Shown here: positions 1 to 7,855 of the stretch, piece after piece
How the letters are laid out: each line of letters starts with the position of its first letter
How positions within the stretch are numbered: the stretch's first letter is position 1
Assembly: GCA_036494545.1 (NCBI GenBank)
Contig: DASXOB010000007.1
Span: 248,001 to 312,000 of the forward strand
DNA length: 64,000 bases
Source: JAICXG01 sp036494545
GTDB lineage: Bacteria > Verrucomicrobiota > Verrucomicrobiia > Chthoniobacterales > UBA10450
Direction: 5' to 3'
The notes under the pieces: generated by a model
The model's input: the letters and a program-made list of their open reading frames with translations, nothing else
Database searches by the model: none
Told to the model about the DNA's origin: nothing
Program-made: the position numbers and the translations under genes

Positions 1-2
1 TC

Positions 3-1229
3 TCGCCCGAATCGCATTTTCCGATTCAAAACCTGCCCTATGGAATCTTCCGGCCTCGAGGCGGGAAAGCGCGCGCGGGTGTGGCAATTGGCGATCTGGT
101 CTTGGACATCGGTCTGCTGGAAGAGGAGGGCTTTTTTCGCAAACTCGATCTCGGTCCGCGCCCGGTCTTTGATCACGACTTCCTCAATTCGTTTTTGGCT
201 CTCCGCCGGCCCGCGTGGAGCGGGATGCGGGAAAGCTTGCAGGAATTATTGGCGGCCAGGACCGGCACGCTGCGGGACAATCGATCCCTTCGCGAGCGCG
301 CTTTCCATCGCCAGGCGGAGGTGACGATGCAGCTTCCAGCGCGAATCGGCGATTACACCGATTTCTATTCTTCGTATAACCACGCCTTCAACGTCGGCAC
401 GATGTTTCGAGGGCCGGAGAATGCACTCATGCCGAATTGGAAATGGTTGCCGATCGCCTATCACGGTCGCGCCAGTTCGATTGTGCCGAGCGGCGTTGAG
501 GTGCGCCGTCCGCGCGGACAGACGAAACTTCCTCAAGCTGCGACACCGAGCTTCGGGCCGAGCGGGGCGCTCGACTTCGAATTAGAGACGGCGTTTTTCA
601 TCGGTCCGCCCAATGAACTCGGGAAACCGGTGCCGATTGCAGAAGCGCTTGATCATATTTTTGGTCTGGTGCTGATGAACGATTGGAGCGCGCGCGACAT
701 TCAGACTTGGGAATACCAGCCGCTTGGCCCATTTCTGGCGAAAAACTTCTGTACCAGCATCTCGCCTTGGATCGTGACTTTGGAAGCGCTCGAGCCATTC
801 AAGAAACCACTGCCTGCGCAAGATCCGACACCGTTGTCCTACCTCAACCAGCCTAACGATTTCACTTACGACATTCATTTGCAGGTCGACTTGCAAACCG
901 CAAAAATGAGCGAGCGACAAACCATTTCGCGGACAAACTCCCGAAATCTTTATTGGAGTATGTCGCAACAGCTCGCGCATCACACGGTTGGCGGGTGCAA
1001 CCTTCAGCCGGGCGATCTCTTGGCGAGTGGCACGATTAGCGGGCCTAACGAGAATAGTCGTGGAAGCATGCTGGAATTGACTTGGCGTGGTGCGAATCCG
1101 CTGCAACTGTCGTCTGGCGAAATGCGTAAATGGCTGGAAGCGGGCGACTGCCTAACGATCAGCGGTTGGGGGCAGGGCGAAGGCTACCGAATCGGCTTCG
1201 GCGAAGTGAGCGGCCGAATCGTCGACTAA
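3..1229 (+). CDS. fahA: Fumarylacetoacetase, 5' end outside window
   Basis: Fumarylacetoacetase (EC 3.7.1.2) splits fumarylacetoacetate into fumarate and acetoacetate, the last step of tyrosine/homogentisate breakdown in the cytoplasm. The frame is already open at the window edge and shows the family N-terminus FPIQNLPYG, so only about ten residues are missing. Hallmarks seen: YHGRASS, the acidic LDFELE stretch expected to bind the metal, MNDWSARDIQ and SGTISGP near the end. About 408 residues are visible against roughly 420 for the family. A GTG at 81 is an internal codon, not the start. No other pathway gene is in view. The gene carries three GCCTAACGA copies (851, 1043, 1150). Confidence 0.95.
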   Translation, partial: SPESHFPIQNLPYGIFRPRGGKARAGVAIGDLVLDIGLLEEEGFFRKLDLGPRPVFDHDFLNSFLALRRPAWSGMRESLQELLAARTGTLRDNRSLRERAFHRQAEVTMQLPARIGDYTDFYSSYNHAFNVGTMFRGPENALMPNWKWLPIAYHGRASSIVPSGVEVRRPRGQTKLPQAATPSFGPSGALDFELETAFFIGPPNELGKPVPIAEALDHIFGLVLMNDWSARDIQTWEYQPLGPFLAKNFCTSISPWIVTLEALEPFKKPLPAQDPTPLSYLNQPNDFTYDIHLQVDLQTAKMSERQTISRTNSRNLYWSMSQQLAHHTVGGCNLQPGDLLASGTISGPNENSRGSMLELTWRGANPLQLSSGEMRKWLEAGDCLTISGWGQGEGYRIGFGEVSGRIVD

Positions 1230-1264
1230 AAAAGGAAAGCCCGTTCACAAGGAACGAGCTTTCC
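1228..1264 (-). terminator. Intrinsic terminator reading leftward
   Basis: Read on the minus strand, a 13-bp stem with one G-T wobble (GGAAAGCTCGTTC pairing with GAACGGGCTTTCC, loop CTTGT) is followed directly by six T. On the plus strand the stem has a C/A mismatch and no T tract, so it is polarised leftward. No leftward gene ends here: the nearest one, at 2038-2526, is separated by a rightward gene. It may end a small RNA from the 1265-1350 interval. Confidence 0.7.
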
Positions 1265-1466
1265 ACACACCAAACAGGACAATCGCCAGGCGCTCTTATG
1301 GAGGCACCCAGGAGCGAGATTTCTGCAATTTCTCGCGTTGATGTCAAAACTATTTCAGGGGCAAAAGTACTTTTTTTGGACAACGGTGTTGGACGGAAAA
1401 AATTTTCGCTGATGATCAAATTTCTGGTTGCGTGGCAAGCAAATTGCCTACATAGAAGGCGCGACT

Positions 1467-2015
1467 GTGTTTCGATATCTTCTTTTTTTCAGCTGCTGTG
1501 CTCTTTCTCTTGCCCAAGCTCGAGCGGGAGATCATTCCACCTCGGAAACGCGATTCGTTTATGTCGACGTGCATGGAAAAGTGCAATCGACCGAGGTTAT
1601 TTCGCACTTCACCGGCAAGCTGAAGAACCCCTTTCCGAATCTTGATCCGAAGCTGGCTCGCGCTGCCACGATTGCGGAGGAGCGTGCGCATGCTCACTCT
1701 CGCAGCTGCTGCTGGCGTTATGTGAAGGAAGCGTTGCTGGCCGCCGGGGCGGTCGACTCGTATCCCAAAACTGAGCTGGCAAAACAGGCGGGTTCAGAAC
1801 TCGTGCAGCATTACGGGTTCAAGCAGCTGCCGGTAAGCGATCCGTATCAGGCGCCCGTTGGTTCGGTCCTGGTGTATGCTTCGCGCAGTGGTGCAGGCCA
1901 CGTGGAAATCCGAACGGAGCGTGGTTTTGTCAGCGACTTCCGCGCGGCCACGCCGTCGTCCCGTCCGCTAATTGGCGTCTACGCCAAGGTGGATTCCTCG
2001 GCTCGCCATCGTTAG
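1467..2015 (+). CDS. Secreted CHAP/NlpC-like cysteine hydrolase (putative)
   Basis: Small exported protein of about 182 residues. I prefer the GTG at 1467, which gives a clean signal peptide (FRYLLFFSCCALSLAQARA) and has AGAAGG eight bases upstream; a TTG at 1428 would put a polar leader before it. The mature part has a Cys-rich RSCCWRYVKEAL segment and, about 80 residues on, PVGSVLVYASRSGAGHVEI. A Cys on a helix followed by a Gly-His strand is how CHAP and NlpC/P60 peptidoglycan hydrolases arrange their catalytic Cys and His. The family assignment is inference. Its TAG stop lies inside a TCGTTAGGC copy. Confidence 0.55.
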   Translation: MFRYLLFFSCCALSLAQARAGDHSTSETRFVYVDVHGKVQSTEVISHFTGKLKNPFPNLDPKLARAATIAEERAHAHSRSCCWRYVKEALLAAGAVDSYPKTELAKQAGSELVQHYGFKQLPVSDPYQAPVGSVLVYASRSGAGHVEIRTERGFVSDFRAATPSSRPLIGVYAKVDSSARHR

Positions 2016-2037
2016 GCGGCTTCTCCCTTAGTCGCAC

Positions 2038-2526
2038 TCAGAACGGCGCTGGGGTGACAAGCAGAAACCAGCTCACCATCACCAGTCCGATGAGCAGCTT
2101 GCCGATCATCGTAGCAAGACTGCCTAACAATGCTCCCCAGCTGGCGCGTCCGGCTTCGATAAGGCGTTTTCCGCCAATCAATTCCCCCGCCAGCGCGCCA
2201 ATCACCGGACCGACAAGCAATCCGGGTAAAGCAAAGAAAATTCCCACGACCGCTCCGAGCATGGCGCCGCAGGCGCCCCAGCGTGTTGCGCCAAAACGCC
2301 GCGCGCCTAACCAGCTGCCTAGGAAATCGATCATGTAGGAAGCGACCACGAAAAGAGCGAGAGCGATCAGGCTGAGCCAGCCGGCTCCCTTCTCCGGCCC
2401 GAGCATGAGACGATGCAGGATTGCCGCTGCCAGAATGAGCGTCGTCCCCGGCAAGATCGGCAGCACTGTGCCGATAAGGCCGATGGCCATAATAATCAGC
2501 GTCACTATCCACCAGAACAGTTCCAT
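2038..2526 (-). CDS. DUF456 family membrane protein
   Basis: Integral membrane protein of 162 residues with four to five hydrophobic segments and the Gly/Ala-rich, small-residue-packed helices of the DUF456 family (PF04306). Family features seen are an N-terminal GTVLPILPGTTLIL segment and a central LPGLLVGPVIGALAGE segment. The biochemical role of DUF456 is unknown. It is convergent with the CHAP-like gene, and its start codon lies 93 bp from rpsT on the opposite strand, so the two share a divergent promoter region. Start is ATG at 2526. Confidence 0.85.
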   Translation of the reverse strand: MELFWWIVTLIIMAIGLIGTVLPILPGTTLILAAAILHRLMLGPEKGAGWLSLIALALFVVASYMIDFLGSWLGARRFGATRWGACGAMLGAVVGIFFALPGLLVGPVIGALAGELIGGKRLIEAGRASWGALLGSLATMIGKLLIGLVMVSWFLLVTPAPF

Positions 2527-2618
2527 GCTGACAAGACTAACCGGCCGTGGTCCCCAGGCTACAACCTTGACAACCTCGCTTCAGTCCACGAGCCTGCGCG
2601 TCCACCAATCTTTGCTTC

Positions 2619-2873
2619 ATGGCCAATTCGAAATCCGCCGCCAAGCGCGCCCGCCAAACTCCGCGCCGCACGTTGCGCAATCGCAGCGTCCTGAGCCGTC
2701 TGCGCTCGCTCGCAAAAGGAGGCGCCACCAATGGCAAGACGGAGGATCATCGCGCGCTCATCTCAGCGCTCGACAAGGCGGCCAAGCGGGGGGTCATTCA
2801 TCGTAATGTGGCGAACCGTCGCAAAGCGCGCCTGAACAAAGCCGCGGCGAAAACCGCCGCGCCTGCTTCGTGA
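2619..2873 (+). CDS. rpsT: 30S ribosomal protein S20
   Basis: Basic 84-residue protein that binds 16S rRNA in the body of the small subunit. The N-terminus MANSKSAAKRARQ and the C-terminal HRNVANRRKARLNK helix are diagnostic of S20, and the length matches the family. ATG start; no clear Shine-Dalgarno. A TTGACA at 2567-2572 could be a -35 element, but no good -10 lies at the right distance. As in many bacteria it is a monocistronic ribosomal gene. Confidence 0.95.
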   Translation: MANSKSAAKRARQTPRRTLRNRSVLSRLRSLAKGGATNGKTEDHRALISALDKAAKRGVIHRNVANRRKARLNKAAAKTAAPAS

Positions 2874-2969
2874 TTCTGTTCTCTTCGGCCGCGCCAATAA
2901 AATCATTACGAGCACGTGGGCAGTTGAAAACGCGATTGCATCTCGCCCAGAAAAGTTGACTTTTTGGCC

Positions 2970-3560
2970 ATGCTTGCTGCGATCCTTTTGGCTTTCCTGA
3001 CGATTATTTACCGCGTCGCCGCTGCAATTATCGTCCAGCACGGCGGCAGCACGTGGCTTTCTAATTTCGCTCCGATGGCGGCGATCGCGCTCTGCAGTGC
3101 GGCTTATTTCCCGCGGAAATACAAATTTGCGGTACCTTTTGGAGCGCTGCTGCTTTCGGACATCGCGCTTGACCTCTATTACCACGTCTCCTTTCTCGAG
3201 GTGACAGTGCTCTGCCATTACCTGGCGTTTGCAGTCGTCGGTTTGCTGGGCCTCGCCATTAGCCATCGTGCCTCGCTCAAAACGGTTCTTCCCGCAACGC
3301 TGGCCGGTTCTGTTCTTTTCTACTTAATCACCAACGCCTTCTCCTGGCTGACGGATCCCGGCTACGTAAAAGACTTTGCCGGCTTCATCCAGGCGCTCAC
3401 CGTCGGTTTGCCACAATATGGTACCACGCCTACATGGATGTTTTTCCGCAATTCAATCGTGAGTGATTTGGTTTTCACAGTTATTTTTGTCGCCTGTTTG
3501 CACCTCAGCCGGCGAGAAAATGCGCTTTCGGCCGCAACGGCTCGGCCTTTGCCTAACTAA
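2970..3560 (+). CDS. DUF6580-like integral membrane protein
   Basis: About 196 residues with five or six transmembrane segments. The NFAPMAAIALCSAAYF segment followed by a hydrophobic ALLLSDIALD run resembles DUF6580 proteins, which have no known biochemical role. ATG at 2970 is preferred over the in-frame TTG at 2964 because the hydrophobic segment starts at once (MLAAILLAFL). It ends five bases before pdhA, so it is probably co-transcribed with the pyruvate dehydrogenase genes; whether it serves them, for example in vitamin uptake, cannot be told from sequence. Confidence 0.75.
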   Translation: MLAAILLAFLTIIYRVAAAIIVQHGGSTWLSNFAPMAAIALCSAAYFPRKYKFAVPFGALLLSDIALDLYYHVSFLEVTVLCHYLAFAVVGLLGLAISHRASLKTVLPATLAGSVLFYLITNAFSWLTDPGYVKDFAGFIQALTVGLPQYGTTPTWMFFRNSIVSDLVFTVIFVACLHLSRRENALSAATARPLPN

Positions 3561-3565
3561 TTCCA

Positions 3566-4663
3566 ATGGTTTCGACCGGGCAACGCGACGAGGTCGAGAT
3601 GCTCGCGATGATGCTCTTGATTCGCCGTTTTGAAGAGCGTGCAAGTCAGCAATATCAAGCGCAAAAAATCGGCGGCTTTTGCCATCTTTACATCGGTCAG
3701 GAAGCAGTTGTAACGGGCGCGGCCGCCGCGACGCGGTCGGATGATTACATCATCACGGCCTATCGCGATCACGCGCACGCTCTCGTGCGCGGGACGAGCG
3801 TGGATGCCTGTATGGCGGAGCTTTTTGGCAAGGTCTCTGGCTGCTCGCACGGACTCGGCGGATCGATGCATTACTTCGACAAGTCCCGCCACATGTATGG
3901 TGGCCACGCGATCGTCGGTGCGCATGTTCCGCTCGCGACCGGGATCGCTTTCGCTTCGAAATATCGCAAGGAGGATCGCGTTACCCTTTGCTTCTTCGGC
4001 GATGGCGCGATCAACCAGGGAGCATTTCACGAGGCGCTCAATCTGGCCGGACTTTTCAAGCTTCCCGTCATCTTCATTTGCGAGAACAATTACTTTGCCA
4101 TGGGTACCTCGGTGAAAAGATCGACTTCGCTCGAGCAGATCGCTGATCGCGCAGAAGGCTACGACATGCCGAGCGAGATTATCGATGGGATGAACTTCCG
4201 CGAGGTGCGCGACAAATTGAGTGAGATCATTGCTTCCATTCGCAAAGATCCGCATCCGGCCTTCGTTGAGGCGCGCACCTATCGTTATCGCGGCCATTCG
4301 ATGTCTGATCCGGCGAGTTACCGAACGAAAGAGGAGCTGGAAAAATACCGGCTTGAGGACCCGATCATTCGTCTGCGTGCGCAGCTCACTCGTGAGAACA
4401 AATTGACTAACGAACAATTCGACGCTCTCGACAAGAAGGCGAAAGAGGTGGCAATGGCGAGCGTGAAGTTCGCGGAGAAGAGTCCAGAACCGCCAATAGA
4501 GGATCTTTATGCCTATACCTACATCGACGACGGCGTTGATCCGCACCGGATCGACATTTCGACGAAAGCACGCCCAACCAAGCCGGCCAAACGCGCTTCT
4601 GGTGAAGCGAGGTCGCGGCGCTCCACTGACGCCAGGGCATCCTCCAACGGAGAAAGCGCGTGA
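3566..4663 (+). CDS. pdhA: Pyruvate dehydrogenase E1 component, alpha subunit
   Basis: Thiamine-diphosphate-dependent alpha subunit of E1, decarboxylating pyruvate and loading acetyl onto E2. The TPP/Mg motif is clear (GDGAINQGAFHEALN... with ENNYFAM closing it), as are HLYIGQEA near the N-terminus, the substrate loop CSHGLGGSMH and the phosphorylation-loop equivalent YRYRGHSMSDPA. The 365-residue protein ends in an unusual tail of about 35 basic, Ser/Arg-rich residues. Its TGA overlaps the pdhB GTG by four bases, indicating translational coupling. Confidence 0.95.
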   Translation: MVSTGQRDEVEMLAMMLLIRRFEERASQQYQAQKIGGFCHLYIGQEAVVTGAAAATRSDDYIITAYRDHAHALVRGTSVDACMAELFGKVSGCSHGLGGSMHYFDKSRHMYGGHAIVGAHVPLATGIAFASKYRKEDRVTLCFFGDGAINQGAFHEALNLAGLFKLPVIFICENNYFAMGTSVKRSTSLEQIADRAEGYDMPSEIIDGMNFREVRDKLSEIIASIRKDPHPAFVEARTYRYRGHSMSDPASYRTKEELEKYRLEDPIIRLRAQLTRENKLTNEQFDALDKKAKEVAMASVKFAEKSPEPPIEDLYAYTYIDDGVDPHRIDISTKARPTKPAKRASGEARSRRSTDARASSNGESA

Positions 4664-5637
4664 GAGAAATCACCTACCGTCAGGCGCTCAACGAGGCGCT
4701 CGCCGAAGAAATTGAGCGTGATCCGGATGTTTTTCTCATGGGCGAGGAAGTCGCCGAATACAACGGCGCCTACAAAGTCAGTCAGGGGCTGCTCGATCGC
4801 TTCGGGCCCGAGCGTATCATCGACACGCCGATCAGCGAAAATGGCTTTGCCGGTCTCGGCATTGGTGCGGCCATGGCCGGGCTGCGACCAATCATCGAGT
4901 TCATGACCTTTAGCTTTTCGTTCGTCGCCTTCGACCAGGTGGTGAACAACGCGCCGAACATGCTCACCATGTCGGGCGGGCAGTTCAATGTCCCCATCAC
5001 TTTCCGCGGGCCAAACGGACCGGCCCACCAGCTCGGCGCGACCCATTCGCACGCGACGGAATGTCTTTACGCCAACGTCCCCGGCCTCAAAATCTGCACG
5101 CCTGCCACGCCGCGCGACGCTAAGGGTTTACTTAAGACTGCGGTGCGCGACAACAATCCGGTCCTGGTGTTGGAGTGCGAGCTTTTCTATAGCCACAAAG
5201 GCCCGATCGAAGATGAAGAAACGGAGCTGCTGATTCCGTTAGGCGAAGCCGAAACCAAACGCGAAGGGAGCGACGTCACCATCCTCTGTTATGCCCAAAC
5301 TGTCCCGATGGCGCTCAGGGCCGCGGACGATTTGGCTAACGATAAGATTAACGCCGAAGTCATCGATCTTCGTTCGATCAAACCACTCGACTGGCTGGCT
5401 GTCTTTGATTCGGTTGCGAAAACGCATCGGGTCGTGATTGTCGAACAGGATCGCCCCTTCTGCGGTGTCGGCGCCGAAATTGCCTACCGAATTCAGCGCG
5501 AGATTTTTGATGAGCTGGACGCGCCAATCCAGCGCGTAGCACAGGAAGATGTCCCCATGCCTTACAACGAAGCGTTGGAAAAGGCTGTTCTCCCGAGCGC
5601 GGAAAAGATCATCGCTGCGGTCAGGAAAATTTGTTAG
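4660..5637 (+). CDS. pdhB: Pyruvate dehydrogenase E1 component, beta subunit
   Basis: 325-residue beta subunit that completes the E1 heterotetramer and docks on E2. Recognisable are the N-terminal REITYRQALNEAL, GEEVAEYNGAYKVSQGL, and the catalytic-region phrases DTPISENGFAGLGIGAAMAG and QLGATHSHATE. The GTG start overlaps the pdhA stop (GTGA), and no better start exists downstream. The TAG stop sits in a one-mismatch copy of the 9-mer (TTGTTAGGC, 5631-5639). pdhC starts 35 bases later. Confidence 0.95.
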   Translation: MREITYRQALNEALAEEIERDPDVFLMGEEVAEYNGAYKVSQGLLDRFGPERIIDTPISENGFAGLGIGAAMAGLRPIIEFMTFSFSFVAFDQVVNNAPNMLTMSGGQFNVPITFRGPNGPAHQLGATHSHATECLYANVPGLKICTPATPRDAKGLLKTAVRDNNPVLVLECELFYSHKGPIEDEETELLIPLGEAETKREGSDVTILCYAQTVPMALRAADDLANDKINAEVIDLRSIKPLDWLAVFDSVAKTHRVVIVEQDRPFCGVGAEIAYRIQREIFDELDAPIQRVAQEDVPMPYNEALEKAVLPSAEKIIAAVRKIC

Positions 5638-5672
5638 GCAGTTCCTCATTCACCGATCAATCGCCACTCTCC

Positions 5673-6974
5673 ATGCCTGAAATCCTGATGCCTAAATTGA
5701 GCGACACCATGACCGAGGGAACGCTCGTTAGTTGGAAAAAAAAGATCGGTGACAGAGTCGGTTCCGGTGAGGTGCTGGCAGAAATCGAGACCGACAAGGC
5801 GACGATGGAATGGGAAGCGACCGACGACGGAATCTTGAAAAACATTTATGTCGAGGAAGGCGGCAAGGTGAACGTCGGCGATCGCATCGCTTTCATTGCG
5901 GGCGAAGGCGAAGAGGGGCCGGAGGCGGATAAGGAAGCAGAAGCCGAACCTTCAGGAACAAAGGAGATCGAAGAAGGCGACGAATATCTCGGCGAGGAGG
6001 GAGAAGAGCCGGCGCAGGCGAAGGAATCCGTCGCCGCGAAACGGCCTGCCAAACAAAAGGAAACAAAGAAAGCCGCCGAACCCAAGGAAGAATCAGAGCC
6101 AGCTCGCATCAAGGCTTCCCCTCTGGCACGTAAGATCGCGACCGAAAAAGGAATCGACCTAACGAGTCTCAAAGGAAGCGGACCAGGTGGCCGCATCGTG
6201 GAAAGGGACGTAGAAGCTGCCGCCGATGCGACCGCTGGTCCCGGGAAAAAGCTGGCGCCTGCTCCACAGATTGGCGCGGGTGAAACTGTCCGCATCAGTC
6301 TTACTGGGATGCGCAAAGTTATTGCCGAACGGCTCAGCGCAAGCCTCGGACCGATCCCGCATTTCTATCTCAACATCGAGATCAATGCCGAGCCGCTAAT
6401 GCGCGTTCGCGCGGAGTTGAAGTCCATGGGCGAAGACGACGATGCCAACAAAATCACGGTCAATGATTTCATCCTCAAGGCCGCCGTCGAAGCCGCAGTT
6501 CGCGAGCCCAAAGTGAACGCCTCGTTCGACAAGGATGCCATCGTTCAGTATGGCGACATCAATCTCGGAGTGGCGGTTGCGCTTGAGGAAGGTCTCGTCA
6601 CGCCGGTCGTTAGGCAGGCGCAAACCAAATCGCTGCGGGAACTCAGCGCGGCGGTGAAGGATCTTGCCCATCGTGCACGCAACAAGCGGATGAAACCGGA
6701 AGAATTCCAAGGTGGTACCCTGACCGTGTCTAACCTCGGCAGCTACGGGATCGATTATTTCTCCGCGGTGATTAATCCCCCGCAGGCCGTCATTCTTTCG
6801 GTTGGCGCGATCGTTAGGCAGCCAGTCGTGAACGAATCAAGTGCGATTATTCCAGGTTATCGGATGAAGATCGGCCTGAGCTGCGACCATCGCGTGGTCG
6901 ACGGCGCGATCGGCGCCAATTACCTCAAGGCGTTGCGCTATTTTCTGGAAAATCCGACGCTCCTTCTCCTCTAA
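5673..6974 (+). CDS. pdhC: Dihydrolipoamide acetyltransferase (PDH E2)
   Basis: Core E2 subunit of the pyruvate dehydrogenase complex, 433 residues. Domain order: one lipoyl domain with lipoyl-lysine in ETDKATME (K42); a long linker that is acidic, then Lys/Ala-rich (about 80-140); a peripheral-subunit-binding domain beginning ASPLARKIA (about 147-182); and the catalytic domain ending in DHRVVDGAIGANY (catalytic H406, D410). ATG at 5673 is chosen because MPEILMPKLSDTM is the family N-terminus; the upstream TTG extension does not fit. No E3 (lpd) gene follows. Two TCGTTAGGC copies lie in the catalytic domain (6607, 6811). Confidence 0.95.
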   Translation: MPEILMPKLSDTMTEGTLVSWKKKIGDRVGSGEVLAEIETDKATMEWEATDDGILKNIYVEEGGKVNVGDRIAFIAGEGEEGPEADKEAEAEPSGTKEIEEGDEYLGEEGEEPAQAKESVAAKRPAKQKETKKAAEPKEESEPARIKASPLARKIATEKGIDLTSLKGSGPGGRIVERDVEAAADATAGPGKKLAPAPQIGAGETVRISLTGMRKVIAERLSASLGPIPHFYLNIEINAEPLMRVRAELKSMGEDDDANKITVNDFILKAAVEAAVREPKVNASFDKDAIVQYGDINLGVAVALEEGLVTPVVRQAQTKSLRELSAAVKDLAHRARNKRMKPEEFQGGTLTVSNLGSYGIDYFSAVINPPQAVILSVGAIVRQPVVNESSAIIPGYRMKIGLSCDHRVVDGAIGANYLKALRYFLENPTLLLL

Positions 6975-6997
6975 ACTGCGCCGCACTGCACATTGGG

Positions 6998-7375
6998 CTA
7001 TTGGGTTGAAGCAGTGGCGGCCTTTCCATCGGCAGAGACCGCGCCGAAAGCTTCCCCGGGTGAGATGAGATAGAGCCGAAAGCTGCTCATTCGCACATTG
7101 CCGAGGCGAATTACCGCGGATTGAGTATCGGCACCGTCACCAACAAAGCTGGCGCGCGAAATTGACGGCGGACGGAGGGTCGGGTCCATCATCGTTTCCA
7201 TGACGCAAATGTCGTATCGGGTGCCATCGGCCCGTCGGAAGCGGCCTTCCGGGTGTTCAATCTCGTGAAGGTTGCACTCGATCTCTACCCCGCTGGAAAG
7301 TAAACTCTTGTTGTGTGGCGCGACGGTTTCTCTCTTCTGCGCGAGTTTTAGCCGGGCAGCGCTCTCATCAGACAT
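6998..7375 (-). CDS. Hypothetical protein, 125 aa
   Basis: I do not recognise this protein. It is soluble, without signal peptide or membrane segment. A polar N-terminus (MSDESAARLKLAQKRE) leads to a centre with RFRRADGTRYDICVMETMMDP and a hydrophobic strand-rich part (SSFRLYLISPGEAFGAV). It is convergent with pdhC and divergent from the small membrane protein at 7508. No Shine-Dalgarno is evident before the ATG at 7375. Codon use looks like its neighbours. Confidence 0.55.
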   Translation of the reverse strand: MSDESAARLKLAQKRETVAPHNKSLLSSGVEIECNLHEIEHPEGRFRRADGTRYDICVMETMMDPTLRPPSISRASFVGDGADTQSAVIRLGNVRMSSFRLYLISPGEAFGAVSADGKAATASTQ

Positions 7376-7507
7376 GTTTATAGCCTAGAGCATTTGGTCT
7401 AAACCCAGGTAGAAGATTCTGCCTTCGGTTCGAAGAACGCTTGAGGGAGCCATCGATCAAAGAACTGGCGCGGACTGACAGCCAAGGCAAAATTGTTGGG
7501 CCTCAAG

Positions 7508-7855
7508 ATGGAACGGCCGTCTAACGACAGAAAATTGCGCGTTGGATCATTCGCTGCGCATGCGGCGCGCGGGCTGGTGCGCGACCAGACTATGCGGCGC
7601 AAAGCGATGTCCTGGACTGTGATCGTCGCCTTGCTAATGCTTTTTTGCGGGGCGACGTTTTTGGCACCCTGGCTCGATCCGAAGATTCGGCCAGGATGGT
7701 TCTTGCTTTACTGGCTGGCCTGCGCCTGGGTGACCGTGACGGTGGTCTTGTTGGCGATTTTTGATCTGCTTGTCGTGCGGACTCAGGCCCGGATGGAACG
7801 CCAGGGCTTGGCGCACAAATTGACGGAGACGGAATCGCCTAACGATGCTGACTAA
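7508..7855 (+). CDS. Small two-helix membrane protein, hypothetical
   Basis: About 115 residues: a basic cytoplasmic N-terminus, a first transmembrane helix (VIVALLMLFCGATFLAPWL), a short loop, a second helix (FLLYWLACAWVTVTVVLLAI) and a polar tail. No family recognised. ATG 7508 is taken as start; ATG 7592 (MRRKAMSWT) just before the first helix is an alternative. The reading frame overlaps the dGTPase start by 11 bases, and the junction consists of an exact 9-mer (7837) and a one-mismatch copy (7850) that contains this gene's TAA. Confidence 0.6.
   Translation: MERPSNDRKLRVGSFAAHAARGLVRDQTMRRKAMSWTVIVALLMLFCGATFLAPWLDPKIRPGWFLLYWLACAWVTVTVVLLAIFDLLVVRTQARMERQGLAHKLTETESPNDAD

Noticed and set aside
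1130..1645. Plus-strand open frame of 171 codons across the fahA end and the CHAP-like gene start
   Set aside because: Overlaps both real genes in another frame, has no signal or family resemblance, and its composition is that of a shadow frame.
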